Shown: piece by piece, positions 1 through 8,584 of the stretch
Layout: each line of letters opens with the position of its first letter
How positions within the stretch are numbered: position 1 is the first letter of the stretch
Assembly: GCA_035302145.1 (NCBI GenBank)
Contig: DATGSX010000180.1
Location: forward strand, 1 to 20,699
Direction: 5' to 3'
Origin: JAJYTI01 sp035302145
GTDB lineage: Bacteria > Bacteroidota > Bacteroidia > Flavobacteriales > Flavobacteriaceae
Length of the DNA stretch: 20,699 bases
Translations under genes and position numbers: made by a program
The notes under the pieces: model-generated
What the model was told of the DNA's origin: nothing
Seen by the model: only the letters and a program-made list of their open reading frames with translations
The model's database searches: none

Positions 1-573
1 TCCGGCATTCCAGGCGATGAGTACATTAGAGATCATTTAGATAGTCGGCCAGAACGAGACAAGATGGAAATTGCCAAAGAGTTTGTTAAGTTTAACGAAC
101 GCTGTTTTGTTCGCTTGCTTGGCGATATGCGCTCGTATAACTATGTGTTTGTTCTTACCTATGATTTCGATAGAATTCAATATCGTATTCGAGCAGTAGA
201 CTTTGACCAACAATGCTACGAAGGGAATAAGCGTGTATATAAACCTCAATATTTAAAAGAGAATAATAAGTTAGTAGAGATGACCTTAAGTCTACTACAG
301 AAAGCCTCTATCGATCAATATAAAAATGAGGAGAGGTCTTTATTAGCAAAAAGAGCAACTAGCGAGGCAAAGAGATTAGAAAACTTGATGCAATGCATGC
401 GTAGCGACAAAATTTCCTCACCAGAAAAAGTAAAGGAATTAAAAATGGGGCTTTTTAACTATACTGGCGACGTCAATTTTAAAAAAGCAAATAATATGGG
501 CGAAATATTGCAAAGCGCTTTGGACTTTGTAATAAGAAACTATAAAAACGTAAACCCATACCTCATCCGATAA
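1..573 (+). CDS. Conserved-looking protein of unknown function, 3' end only
   Basis: The reading frame is open from base 1 to the TAA at 571-573, giving at least 190 residues, so the gene starts upstream of the window. An ATG at 64 is in frame, but the 21 codons before it are also open and look coding, so it is probably internal. The visible part is soluble, with no signal peptide or membrane segment. It has a segment rich in charged and aromatic residues containing AVDFDQQ (about residues 66-72 of the visible part), then a mostly helical, Lys/Glu-rich C-terminal half. I do not recognise the family. The DFDQ stretch is faintly reminiscent of a kinase-like fold, but that is too weak for a call. 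The stop lies 47 bp before pyruvate carboxylase on the same strand, so the two may be co-transcribed. Confidence 0.75.
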   Translation, partial: SGIPGDEYIRDHLDSRPERDKMEIAKEFVKFNERCFVRLLGDMRSYNYVFVLTYDFDRIQYRIRAVDFDQQCYEGNKRVYKPQYLKENNKLVEMTLSLLQKASIDQYKNEERSLLAKRATSEAKRLENLMQCMRSDKISSPEKVKELKMGLFNYTGDVNFKKANNMGEILQSALDFVIRNYKNVNPYLIR

Positions 574-620
574 AATCGTGAAAACTATCAACTAACTATA
601 TCCATTAAAACCTGTTACCT

Positions 621-3600
621 ATGAAAATAAAAAAAATATTAGTTGCCAATCGCGGGGAAATTGCTATTCGAATTTTACGTGCTGCATCCGAAATAAACTT
701 GACTACCGTAGCTATATATACCTACGAAGATCGTTACTCGCAACATAGGTACAAGGCAGACGAATCGTATCAGATAGGGGAAAATGACGAACCGCTAAAA
801 CCATATTTAGACGGCGATGCCATTATAGCCATGGCAAAGAAAAAGAAGGTAGATGCCATTCATCCTGGCTACGGGTTTCTAGCTGAGAACCCTGATTTTG
901 TTAGAAGTTGCAAGAAGAACGGTATTATTTTCATCGGTCCAGAAGCAGAAGTAATGGACGCACTTGGCGATAAGGTAATGGCCAAGGAGATTGCAGAAAG
1001 ATGCAATGTTCCGACAATAAAAAGCAATACCAAAAAGTTAGACTCGTTGGCGATAGCCCTTTCCGAGGCAAAGGCAATTGGCTATCCGCTAATGCTAAAA
1101 GCAGCGCATGGTGGTGGTGGAAGGGGTATGCGAATCATTAAAAACGAGGAGGATTTAAAAAACAACTTCGAATCTGCTAGAAGCGAATCGTTAAATGCTT
1201 TTGGTGATGACACCATGTTTTTAGAGAAATATGTGGTAGAACCCAAGCATTTGGAAGTGCAAATTGTAGCAGATAACCATGGAAATATTCGACACCTTTT
1301 CGAACGCGACTGCTCGGTTCAAAGACGCCATCAGAAAGTAGTAGAAATTGCACCTTCTTATAACGTATCACAAAAAGTAAAAGATGCTATATATGCCTAT
1401 GCAATTGCTATTGCCAAAGAGGTAAACTATAATAATGTAGGCACCGTAGAGTTCTTAGTTGACCCGGAAGACAATATTTACTTTATAGAGGTCAATCCAC
1501 GAATACAAGTAGAGCACACCATAACGGAAATGATTACAGGCATTGACTTGATTAAATCTCAGATTTTCATTGCTGGGGGTTACAAACTTTCGGATAAGCA
1601 AATAAAAATATATGATCAAGACAGTTTGACTACTACAGGGTTTGCGCTACAATGCAGACTAACCACCGAAGATCCAGAAAACAACTTCACCCCAGATTAT
1701 GGAACGATTACCACCTACCGAAGCGCATCGGGAATGGGTATTCGCCTAGATGAAGGGAGTATTTATCAGTCCTATAGCGTGAGTCCATTTTTTGATTCCA
1801 TGTTGGTAAAAGTTTCGGCACGTGGGCGAACATTAGATGGAGCAGTAAGGAAGATGGTGCGTGCCTTGAAAGAATTTAGAATTCGTGGGGTAAAAACCAA
1901 CATCCACTTCCTACAAAACGTCATCCAACACGAGACTTTTAAGGAAGGAAAAGCCACCGTTAATTTTATAGGAAACACACCAGAGTTATTCGATATAAAA
2001 TTGCCCCAAGATCGCACCTCGAAAATAGTGAAATATCTTGGCGAAGTAATTGTTAATGGCAATCCAGATATAAAAGCAATTGACCCAACTAAACATTTCC
2101 GCACCCCAAAAATCCCTCACTACGATCCGTCTTCGGAGTATCCTAGGGGGACTAAAGATATGCTTACGGAATTGGGGCCAGAAAAGTTCTGTGCCTGGTT
2201 GCTAAAAGAAGAAAAAGTTCATTTTACCGATACTACGATGCGCGATGCCCATCAGTCGTTGCTCGCCACTCGCATGCGATCTTACGATATGTTGAAAATA
2301 GCGGAGAGCTTTGCAAAAAATCATCCCAACACTTTTAGTATGGAGGTTTGGGGCGGCGCTACCTTCGATGTAAGTATGCGATATTTAAATGAAAGTCCTT
2401 GGTCACGATTACGTGAACTTAGAAAGCTGATTCCTAACATACTTTTCCAAATGCTACTACGTGGATCCAATGCCGTAGGCTATAAGGCCTATCCCGACAA
2501 TCTTATCGAGAAATTCATAGAAAAATCTTGGGAAAACGGCATAGATGTTTTTAGAATTTTTGACTCTCTAAACTGGGTTAAAGCTATGGAGCCAAGCATA
2601 GAATACGTAAGGAATAAAACTGGAGGTATCGCCGAGGCGGCCATCAGTTACACAGGCGATATTTTAGATCCAAAAGAAACCAAGTACACACTGAAATATT
2701 ATACGCAGCTAGCCAAAGATTTGGAAAATGCTGGAGCTCATATAATCTGTATTAAGGATATGGCAGGATTGCTGAAACCTTACGCTGCAAAAGAACTCGT
2801 ATCGGCTTTAAAAGACACGTTAAATATTCCAATACATTTACATACACACGACACATCTTCTGTACAATCGGCCACTTATCTGAATGCCATCGAAGCTGGA
2901 GTAGACGTTGTAGATGTAGCGCTTAGTGGTTTATCGGGACTTACCTCCCAGCCCAGCTTTAACTCTATAGTGGAGATGTTACGAAATCAAAAAAGAGAAC
3001 ATGACTTTGATATCGAGAAGCTAAATCAGTTTTCAAACTACTGGGAAGATGTACGCGAACTTTATTATCCTTTTGAGTCAGGATTAAAAGCAGGAACTGC
3101 TGAAGTTTACCAACATGAGATTCCTGGAGGCCAATATTCCAACCTTCGTCCCCAAGCAGAAGCGTTAGGCCTAGGTGACCGTTTTGATGAAGTAAAGAAA
3201 ACCTATGCGCTAGTAAATAAGATGTTTGGCAACCTGATAAAGGTAACACCGAGTTCAAAAGTTGTGGGCGATATGGCTATTTTTATGGTGACCAATAACC
3301 TAATCCCTGAAGATGTTATGCAACGTGGTGATAGTCTATCGTTTCCCGATTCGGTGATTCAATTCTTTAGAGGCGATTTAGGTCAGCCTTTAGGCGGATT
3401 CCCCAAAGACCTTCAGAAAATTATCTTAAAAAACGAGCAAGCCTACACCGATAGGCCAAACGAGCATTTGAAACCGATAGACTTTACTAAAGAGTATCGG
3501 GATTTTGTAAAAAAGTATCAGGTTGGCTTTACGCGTCCGATTGAGTTTGAGGACTTCCTATCCTATAGCTTATATCCTAGGGTATTTGAGGAAAGCCACA

Positions 3601-4073
3601 GAAAGTACAAGCTGTATGGCAACATCGCCATCCTAGCTACGGAGCAATTCTTCTATGGGATGAAACCGCAAGAAGAAGTGATTATCGATTTAGAACCAGG
3701 AAAATCTATTTTGGTAAAACTCCTATCGATAGGAACACCCAATGAAAACGGAATACGCATTGTGTTCTTCTCGGTAAATGGGGAGAATCGTTTTGTAAGA
3801 ATAAAAGACAACTCTATAAAGTCGCAAAAAGAAGAGCATGTAAAAGCCGATGAAGATGACGAGAACCAATATGGTGCTCCTTTACAAGGAAGCTTATATA
3901 AAGTCCTAGTGAAAGAAGGCCAAACGGTAAAACAAAACGATCATTTATTCATTATAGAAGCCATGAAAATGGAAACTAGCATCGTAGCAAACAAGGATGG
4001 TGTAGTAAAATCCATAGCCCTCGAAGCTGGCGCTATGATAATGAAAAATGATTTGATATTGATTATGGAGTAG
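621..4073 (+). CDS. pyc: Pyruvate carboxylase (biotin-dependent, single chain)
   Basis: This enzyme carboxylates pyruvate to oxaloacetate using ATP, bicarbonate and a covalently bound biotin, replenishing the TCA cycle in the cytoplasm. All modules of the single-chain enzyme are present in 1150 residues, the usual family length. The biotin carboxylase domain (about 1-460) has VANRGEIA near the start, HPGYGFLAENPDF from residue 81, the glycine-rich ATP loop GGGGRGMR at 164-171, and EVNPRIQVEHT from E290 to the catalytic-region R294. The carboxyltransferase domain (about 530-830) has FTDTTMRDAH from 535 with metal ligand D542, the lysine that is normally carbamylated at K712 (IKDMAG), and metal ligands H741 and H743 in HTHD. 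The biotinyl domain carries EAMKMET with the biotin-accepting K1116, 35 residues from the end. No key residue is missing. No Shine-Dalgarno is visible before the ATG, which is normal for this phylum. A biotin-protein ligase must be encoded elsewhere. Confidence 0.97.
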   Translation: MKIKKILVANRGEIAIRILRAASEINLTTVAIYTYEDRYSQHRYKADESYQIGENDEPLKPYLDGDAIIAMAKKKKVDAIHPGYGFLAENPDFVRSCKKNGIIFIGPEAEVMDALGDKVMAKEIAERCNVPTIKSNTKKLDSLAIALSEAKAIGYPLMLKAAHGGGGRGMRIIKNEEDLKNNFESARSESLNAFGDDTMFLEKYVVEPKHLEVQIVADNHGNIRHLFERDCSVQRRHQKVVEIAPSYNVSQKVKDAIYAYAIAIAKEVNYNNVGTVEFLVDPEDNIYFIEVNPRIQVEHTITEMITGIDLIKSQIFIAGGYKLSDKQIKIYDQDSLTTTGFALQCRLTTEDPENNFTPDYGTITTYRSASGMGIRLDEGSIYQSYSVSPFFDSMLVKVSARGRTLDGAVRKMVRALKEFRIRGVKTNIHFLQNVIQHETFKEGKATVNFIGNTPELFDIKLPQDRTSKIVKYLGEVIVNGNPDIKAIDPTKHFRTPKIPHYDPSSEYPRGTKDMLTELGPEKFCAWLLKEEKVHFTDTTMRDAHQSLLATRMRSYDMLKIAESFAKNHPNTFSMEVWGGATFDVSMRYLNESPWSRLRELRKLIPNILFQMLLRGSNAVGYKAYPDNLIEKFIEKSWENGIDVFRIFDSLNWVKAMEPSIEYVRNKTGGIAEAAISYTGDILDPKETKYTLKYYTQLAKDLENAGAHIICIKDMAGLLKPYAAKELVSALKDTLNIPIHLHTHDTSSVQSATYLNAIEAGVDVVDVALSGLSGLTSQPSFNSIVEMLRNQKREHDFDIEKLNQFSNYWEDVRELYYPFESGLKAGTAEVYQHEIPGGQYSNLRPQAEALGLGDRFDEVKKTYALVNKMFGNLIKVTPSSKVVGDMAIFMVTNNLIPEDVMQRGDSLSFPDSVIQFFRGDLGQPLGGFPKDLQKIILKNEQAYTDRPNEHLKPIDFTKEYRDFVKKYQVGFTRPIEFEDFLSYSLYPRVFEESHRKYKLYGNIAILATEQFFYGMKPQEEVIIDLEPGKSILVKLLSIGTPNENGIRIVFFSVNGENRFVRIKDNSIKSQKEEHVKADEDDENQYGAPLQGSLYKVLVKEGQTVKQNDHLFIIEAMKMETSIVANKDGVVKSIALEAGAMIMKNDLILIME

Positions 4074-4122
4074 TTAGTTAGGTAGCGAGTTGTAGGTTGC
4101 GGGATGCGGAGTGCGGGTTAAG
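4074..4122 (+). repeat. Degenerate tandem heptamer array
   Basis: Starting at the base after the pyc stop codon, the sequence can be read as seven 7-bp units: TTAGTTA, GGTAGCG, AGTTGTA, GGTTGCG, GGATGCG, GAGTGCG and GGTTAAG. The last four are the best preserved, with core GGNTGCG, and recur at 4448-4475. The GC-rich, G-biased strand stands out from the AT-rich surroundings. This is seen directly; its origin is unknown. Confidence 0.6.
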
Positions 4123-4170
4123 AAAACTATTTTCATTCTTTAAAAAAATCTGCGAGAATCTGTAAGAAAC
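4095..4170 (+). repeat. Direct repeat copy A (~76 bp)
   Basis: This block runs from GGTTGCGGGATGCG through GGGTTAAGAAAACTATTTT to ATCTGTAAGAAAC. It matches copy B at 4448-4524 with a handful of substitutions and one-base indels in the A/T runs. It ends in two decamers, ATCTGCGAGA and ATCTGTAAGA. No transposase or target-site duplication is seen, so this looks like dispersed intergenic repeat DNA rather than an insertion sequence. Confidence 0.75.
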
Positions 4171-4225
4171 CTTTCACAAACAAATGCCACAAACCGAAAA
4201 TATGTAACCTCTTATGTAGAAAGTA

Positions 4226-4307
4226 CCGCGAAGATTCGCAAAGAAGCAAAGGTTCGCAAAGTGATTTTCTTAGTGTCACTCTGCGATATCTTAGCGCATC
4301 TCTGCGG
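4226..4307. repeat. Imperfect inverted repeat built from TTCGCAAAG-like units
   Basis: The left arm runs from CCGCGAAGATTCGCAAAG to TTCGCAAAGTGA (4226-4264). The right arm runs from TCACTCTGCGATA to CTCTGCGG (4276-4307). The reverse complement of the right arm aligns with the left apart from an extra ~8 bp unit in the left arm. The spacer is only about 11 nt, so a transcript could fold into a long imperfect hairpin. It may terminate pyc transcription, but it lacks a following T-run. Confidence 0.55.
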
Positions 4308-4447
4308 AATAATTTCGTCTGTATTTTATAATAAAAACTGTCTGTTAATATTTTTTCCTAGGTTATTTTACCGAATAAGGATAGAAAGCGAATTAACGAA
4401 TACTCGAATTAGCAGTTTTACAAAAGAGTTACTTGGTAACAGATATA

Positions 4448-4524
4448 GGTTGCGGGGTGCGGGGTGCGGGTTAAGAAAACTATTTTATTCTTTTAAAAAA
4501 TCAGCGGGAATCTGTGGTGAAAAC
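4448..4524 (+). repeat. Direct repeat copy B (~76 bp)
   Basis: This is the second copy of the block at 4095-4170, offset by 353 bp in the same orientation. Its heptads are more regular: GGTTGCG, GGGTGCG, GGGTGCG, GGTTAAG. The run GGTTAAGAAAACTATTTT is identical to copy A. The decamer pair has diverged to ATCAGCGGGA and ATCTGTGGTG. Confidence 0.75.
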
Positions 4525-4882
4525 TTCAAATTATGGACTTATGAACAAGCAAATAGGTAAATTATCGAACAATTAAATTGACGATTTAGCACACGCACCA
4601 TCTTTTAACGTCGTATAAAACGGGTAGAAAAAGTATAGACGCAAGAAAAGAGAGACACCCCCAAGTATTAAATCGTTCACTTTTCACTTTGGCTTTTATA
4701 AACTATATCCTCTCCTAAGCATTCTAAATTTTCTTATGGCTATGCGAAAGAATATTTGTAATTTTCTTGACAATTCAATAAATAAGCTACAGAAAGCAGG
4801 AAACAACAACTATATTTATAAAGATTCTTATTATATATAATCCAAAACGCTTCTTTAACTACTAATCACAAAACACTAAAAT

Positions 4883-5734
4883 ATGCCAATACGCATCTTA
4901 ATTCCCACTGACTTTTCGAAAAACGCTTTCAACGCAATAGAATATGCTATGGCGTTATTCCAAGACAAATCATGTGAATTTTACTTTTTACACACGTATT
5001 TTCTCCCTGGATATGCTAGAGAAAATTTCTTTAGCCCAAAACCTAGTGATACAGATTTTGAAAATCGAAAAAAAAGAGCCGAGGCAGGAATGAAGCGATT
5101 TAAAACTAGAATGAAAGCTTGTGAAAAAAATGAAAACCATACCTGCCATTACCTAAACGAATTTGGCAGTTTCTATGATACGATGCAACTAAAGGCAGAG
5201 AACAACAACATCGACTTAATCGTTATGGGAACCAAAGGACAAACAGATAACAAGTCGGTAATTCTAGGTAGTAATGCGGTAAATGTTATGGAGAAAATAC
5301 GTATTTGCCCTACCCTAGCTGTTCCTGCTTCAGTGAAGTTTAAAAAACCAAATGAGATTGTGCTTCCGACTTCTTTCCGTACCGACTACAAACAGAAAGA
5401 AATAAACACTCTCTTGACTATCGCAGAACTAACCAGAGCACCGATTCGTGTATTGCATGTTCAGAACCGAAGAGTTATGGTAGAAGCAAGACGCAAAAAC
5501 AAAGAGTTGCTAGACAGCTACTTAAAAAATGCTAATTACACCCACCATACGCTTTACGACATTGACTTAAGAACCGCTGTACAAGCTTTTGTGCAGAGTA
5601 GAGAAAGTGAGATGATCGCTTTTGTAAACAAAAAGCATAACTTCTTTGGTAGTGTTTTCTCGAATCCACTTGTAAAAGAATTGGGAATGCATACCAATAT
5701 TCCGTTGCTAGCTATGCACGATTCAAAGGATTAG
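4883..5734 (+). CDS. Universal stress protein, two tandem UspA domains
   Basis: This is a cytoplasmic UspA-family protein of 283 residues with two tandem domains (about 3-148 and 156-278). The first opens with the family's IRILIPTDFSKNA and carries a full nucleotide-binding motif of the form G-x2-G-x9-G-S at G116, G119, G129 and S130, followed by ICPTLAVP. The second has the matching strands (NEIVLPTSF; PIRVLHV; NIPLLAMH) but lacks the glycine motif, as commonly seen in two-domain Bacteroidota proteins. It is therefore likely to bind nucleotide only in the first half and to use the second for dimer packing. Such proteins respond to starvation and other stress, but the exact target cannot be read from sequence. 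It stands alone as a transcription unit: the upstream gap is ~800 bp and the downstream gap 233 bp. Confidence 0.92.
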   Translation: MPIRILIPTDFSKNAFNAIEYAMALFQDKSCEFYFLHTYFLPGYARENFFSPKPSDTDFENRKKRAEAGMKRFKTRMKACEKNENHTCHYLNEFGSFYDTMQLKAENNNIDLIVMGTKGQTDNKSVILGSNAVNVMEKIRICPTLAVPASVKFKKPNEIVLPTSFRTDYKQKEINTLLTIAELTRAPIRVLHVQNRRVMVEARRKNKELLDSYLKNANYTHHTLYDIDLRTAVQAFVQSRESEMIAFVNKKHNFFGSVFSNPLVKELGMHTNIPLLAMHDSKD

Positions 5735-5881
5735 CTCCATACCTATTAAAAATTTTATAGCATTTTCATAAAATCCGCTCATCGACATTATCAAAACCTC
5801 ACTTTTTGCTGGCAACTTTAAGAATATCACTATTACTCTCGATTTTACAAACTAATGAGTGTTAGTCAAACATTTTTTTAG

Positions 5882-5889
5882 TAAGTTTG
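5882..5889 (+). promoter_or_regulatory. Candidate Bacteroidota -7 box upstream of the paaZ-type gene
   Basis: TAAGTTTG fits the TAnnTTTG consensus of the Bacteroidota housekeeping sigma factor exactly and lies 78 bp before the ATG at 5968. No clear TTG element is present 17-21 bp upstream; the closest is TTAG at 5862. The predicted leader is about 70 nt. Confidence 0.45.
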
Positions 5890-5967
5890 GGAAGCTTCGC
5901 TTTGAGGCATAAATATTCTATGCTCAAGCATTTTATACAATTCTTATAAAAATCAAACATTTTATCG

Positions 5968-8463
5968 ATGAAGAAAATACAGAATTACGTTACAGGGCAA
6001 TGGACAGAAGGAACTGGCGAAGGCGTTCCTATGTACGATGCAGTAACAGGTGATGTAGTGGGATTGAGTGATACTACGGGCTTGGATTTTGCAGAAATAT
6101 TGCAATATGGGCGTGTAAAAGGAGATGCCCTGCGCAAGATGACTTTCCAAGAACGCGGGTTGATGCTTAAAGATTTGGCATTATACCTCACCAAAAGAAA
6201 AGACCAATTTTACGAGTTAAGCTACCGTACTGGAGCAACTCGCATAGACAGTTGGATTGACATAGAAGGTGGATTTGGCAACTTATTTGCCAACGCATCC
6301 CTACGTCGTGAATTCCCTGCACAATCTTATTATGTAGAAGGCGAACCAATTGATTTATCGCGTGGCGGAAAGTTTATGGGTCATCATATTATGGTTCCAA
6401 AACAAGGTGTTGCCGTACATATTAACGCATTTAACTTCCCGGTTTGGGGTATGTTAGAAAAATGTGCGGTAAACTGGATGGCGGGAGTTCCAGCTGTTGT
6501 AAAACCAGCCACCAACTCCTCTTTCTTAACCGAAGCTGTTGTACGAACTATTATTGAGTCTGGAATTTTACCAGAAGGTTCTTTACAGCTTATCGCTGGA
6601 TCGGCTCGTACTATTTTAGACGATGTGCAATCGCAGGACGTAGTTACCTTTACCGGATCGGCAGCAACAGGAAGATTGCTTAAAGCCCATCCAAGAATTA
6701 TTGAAGAGGCGGTACCATTTACCATGGAAGCCGATTCTCTAAACGCTTGTATCCTTGGTCCAGATGCAAAACCAGGCACACCGGAGTTCGACTTATTTAT
6801 TCGTGAGATACGTACCGAAATGACTATCAAGAGTGGTCAGAAGTGTACGGCGATTAGAAGAGCTATTGTACCAGAACACTTAATGGATGATGTACAAACT
6901 GCTTTGAGTCAAGCTTTAGACAAAGTGGTTATAGGTGATCCAAGACTTAAAGAAGTTCGCATGGGTGCATTAGTAAGCAAAGACGAAGAGGCACAAGTAA
7001 AAAAGCAAGTACGTAAGTTGGCTGCAGAATCCGATATTGTTTACGGAAACCTAGACGAAGTTAAACTAACCGGAGCCGATGCTAAGAAGGGAGCTTTCAT
7101 GAGCCCTATAGTTCTTAGAAACAACGATCCATTTAATAGCGAAACCATTCATAACGTAGAGGCTTTTGGTCCAGTATCGACTATCATGCCATACAAAGAC
7201 CTAGACCAAGCAGTAGAACTTGCTAGAATGGGGAACGGATCGCTTGTAAGCTCGGTAGTTACCAATGATAGTGACTTTGCAAGAGATTACACTGTAAATG
7301 CTGCAACGCATCACGGACGAATTTTAGTACTTAACCGTGAAAGTGCGAAACAAAGTACTGGACACGGTTCTCCACTTCCATATCTAGTACATGGAGGTCC
7401 AGGTAGAGCTGGTGGAGGCGAAGAAATGGGTGGTATGCGAGGTATTAAGCATTATATGCAACGTTGTGCCGTACAAGGTTCACCAACTATGCTAACCGAA
7501 GTAACTGGAATTTACCAGCCAAATAGCGATTACAAAGAAACCCCATTACATCCGTTCCAGTACCACTGGGAGGATATTAAGCCAGGGATGTCTATAAAAA
7601 CGCACAAGCGAACGGTTACCGACACCGACATTGTTAACTTCTCTAATTTAACTTGGGATCATTTCTATGCCCATACCGATATCACTTCGTTAGAAGGAAG
7701 TATTTTTGAACAACGAACTGCACACGGATATTTCATTATCTCAATGGCAGCTGGATTGTTTGTTTATCCAAACCGAGGTCCAGTAGCTGCAAACTACGGA
7801 ATAGACGAATGTCGTTTCCTACGCCCTATCTATCATAACGACACTTTGTATGTACGACTTACATGTAAAGAGAAACGCGATAGAGAACATAGAGGTACAG
7901 AACATCCAAGCGGTGTAGTTTCATGGTATGTAGAGGTTTTCGACCAAGAAGATGAATTAGTAGCTATTGCTACCATCTTAACTATGGTAGAGAAGCGTCA
8001 AGAAACTTTTGTAGAGATGACCGATGAAAAGGTTAAAGAGCTTCTTGATAAACTAACAGAAGATGCTAAGCCTAAATGGGGAATTATGACTCCTCAGCAT
8101 ATGCTAGAACACATGGAGTTCACTTATAAAATTGCTTCTGGAGAAGTTCAAGATTTTGATATAGTAACTCCAGAAAAGATTTTAGATAAAGTTCATGCTA
8201 GTTTGTATAGCTATGAGAAGTTCCCTCAGAACTCTAAATTCCCACTCTTAGAAGAAGATGAGTTGGAGCCACTAGAGCACGCAGATTTGGAAACTGCAAA
8301 AGAGAAATTCTTAGAAGCACGAGAAAACTATTTGGAGTACTTTAAAGAAAATCCTACAGCTACACTTAAGAACCTAGTTTTTGGAGAACTAAATAGATAT
8401 GAGTGGTACCTGTTAGATAGAAAACATTTAAACCACCACTTTGAGCAGTTTGGTTTAATATAA
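5968..8463 (+). CDS. paaZ: PaaZ-type bifunctional aldehyde dehydrogenase/enoyl-CoA hydratase with C-terminal DinB/DUF1569-like domain
   Basis: In phenylacetate catabolism PaaZ opens the oxepin-CoA ring with its hydratase domain and oxidises the resulting semialdehyde with its NADP-dependent dehydrogenase domain. Here the dehydrogenase domain (about 1-510) has catalytic C293 in SGQKCTA and general base E254 in MEADSLN, close to C295 and E256 of the E. coli enzyme. The MaoC-like hydratase domain (about 530-672) has the D564/H569 pair in LTWDHFYAHTD, matching D561/H566. The protein is 831 residues, about 150 longer than the ~680 of E. coli PaaZ. The extension (about 675-831) reads as a DinB/DUF1569-type helical bundle, with MTPQHMLEHMEF at 708-719 and a His-rich end, KHLNHHFEQFG (H820, H823, H824). 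No other paa genes are in view, so the aldehyde substrate could also come from another CoA pathway. The dual activity is well supported; the role of the extension is unknown. Confidence 0.9.
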   Translation: MKKIQNYVTGQWTEGTGEGVPMYDAVTGDVVGLSDTTGLDFAEILQYGRVKGDALRKMTFQERGLMLKDLALYLTKRKDQFYELSYRTGATRIDSWIDIEGGFGNLFANASLRREFPAQSYYVEGEPIDLSRGGKFMGHHIMVPKQGVAVHINAFNFPVWGMLEKCAVNWMAGVPAVVKPATNSSFLTEAVVRTIIESGILPEGSLQLIAGSARTILDDVQSQDVVTFTGSAATGRLLKAHPRIIEEAVPFTMEADSLNACILGPDAKPGTPEFDLFIREIRTEMTIKSGQKCTAIRRAIVPEHLMDDVQTALSQALDKVVIGDPRLKEVRMGALVSKDEEAQVKKQVRKLAAESDIVYGNLDEVKLTGADAKKGAFMSPIVLRNNDPFNSETIHNVEAFGPVSTIMPYKDLDQAVELARMGNGSLVSSVVTNDSDFARDYTVNAATHHGRILVLNRESAKQSTGHGSPLPYLVHGGPGRAGGGEEMGGMRGIKHYMQRCAVQGSPTMLTEVTGIYQPNSDYKETPLHPFQYHWEDIKPGMSIKTHKRTVTDTDIVNFSNLTWDHFYAHTDITSLEGSIFEQRTAHGYFIISMAAGLFVYPNRGPVAANYGIDECRFLRPIYHNDTLYVRLTCKEKRDREHRGTEHPSGVVSWYVEVFDQEDELVAIATILTMVEKRQETFVEMTDEKVKELLDKLTEDAKPKWGIMTPQHMLEHMEFTYKIASGEVQDFDIVTPEKILDKVHASLYSYEKFPQNSKFPLLEEDELEPLEHADLETAKEKFLEARENYLEYFKENPTATLKNLVFGELNRYEWYLLDRKHLNHHFEQFGLI

Positions 8464-8474
8464 TGTAGAAAAGT

Positions 8475-8495
8475 AAAAGACTAGGTAAGTCTTTT
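8475..8495 (+). terminator. Small hairpin after the paaZ-type gene
   Basis: AAAAGACT (8475-8482) and AGTCTTTT (8488-8495) can form an 8-bp stem with a 5-nt loop, beginning 12 bp after the stop codon. The right arm itself supplies a short T-run. It is the first of two stacked candidate terminators here. Confidence 0.45.
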
Positions 8496-8520
8496 ATTTC
8501 CAACTAGTACTATTAAAATT

Positions 8521-8558
8521 GAAAACTCCTTGTATAAATTATTGTACAAGGAGTTTTC
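8521..8558. terminator. Strong terminator hairpin between convergent genes
   Basis: GAAAACTCCTTGTA (8521-8534) and TACAAGGAGTTTTC (8545-8558) form a perfect 14-bp stem with a 10-nt loop, followed by TTTG on the plus strand and by ATTTTAAT on the minus strand. It sits between the plus-strand paaZ-type gene and the minus-strand glycosyltransferase, so it can serve both directions. Confidence 0.8.
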
Positions 8559-8584
8559 TTTGTTAGGGAGTTAACAAATAATCT

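Larger units (their letters stand above)
4074..4882. other. Long intergenic region rich in degenerate repeats
   Basis: These ~810 bp separate pyruvate carboxylase from the universal stress protein and hold no credible gene. The first ~450 bp are a mosaic of short-period repeats: 7-bp units just after the pyc stop and again near 4448, paired 10-bp units near ATCTGCGAGA at 4149-4168, three 8-bp units of the form GAATTAAC at 4390-4413, and an imperfect inverted repeat at 4226-4307. The last ~320 bp are plain AT-rich DNA. I found only 7-of-8 matches to the TAnnTTTG promoter box ahead of the stress-protein gene (for example AATATTTG at 4751-4758), so its promoter is not assigned. Confidence 0.7.

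Noticed and set aside
4074..4524. CRISPR array or insertion sequence
   Set aside because: Units are too short and contiguous, with no unique spacers, cas genes, transposase or target-site duplication.
4261..4560. Open frame of 99 codons in the repeat region
   Set aside because: It starts at GTG inside the inverted repeat and runs through repeat copy B, so its composition is dictated by the repeats. It has no domain-like sequence and no promoter.
6384..6830. 148-codon frame on the minus strand inside the paaZ-type gene
   Set aside because: It is antisense to the conserved catalytic core of the aldehyde dehydrogenase domain, and its translation shows no recognisable motif.
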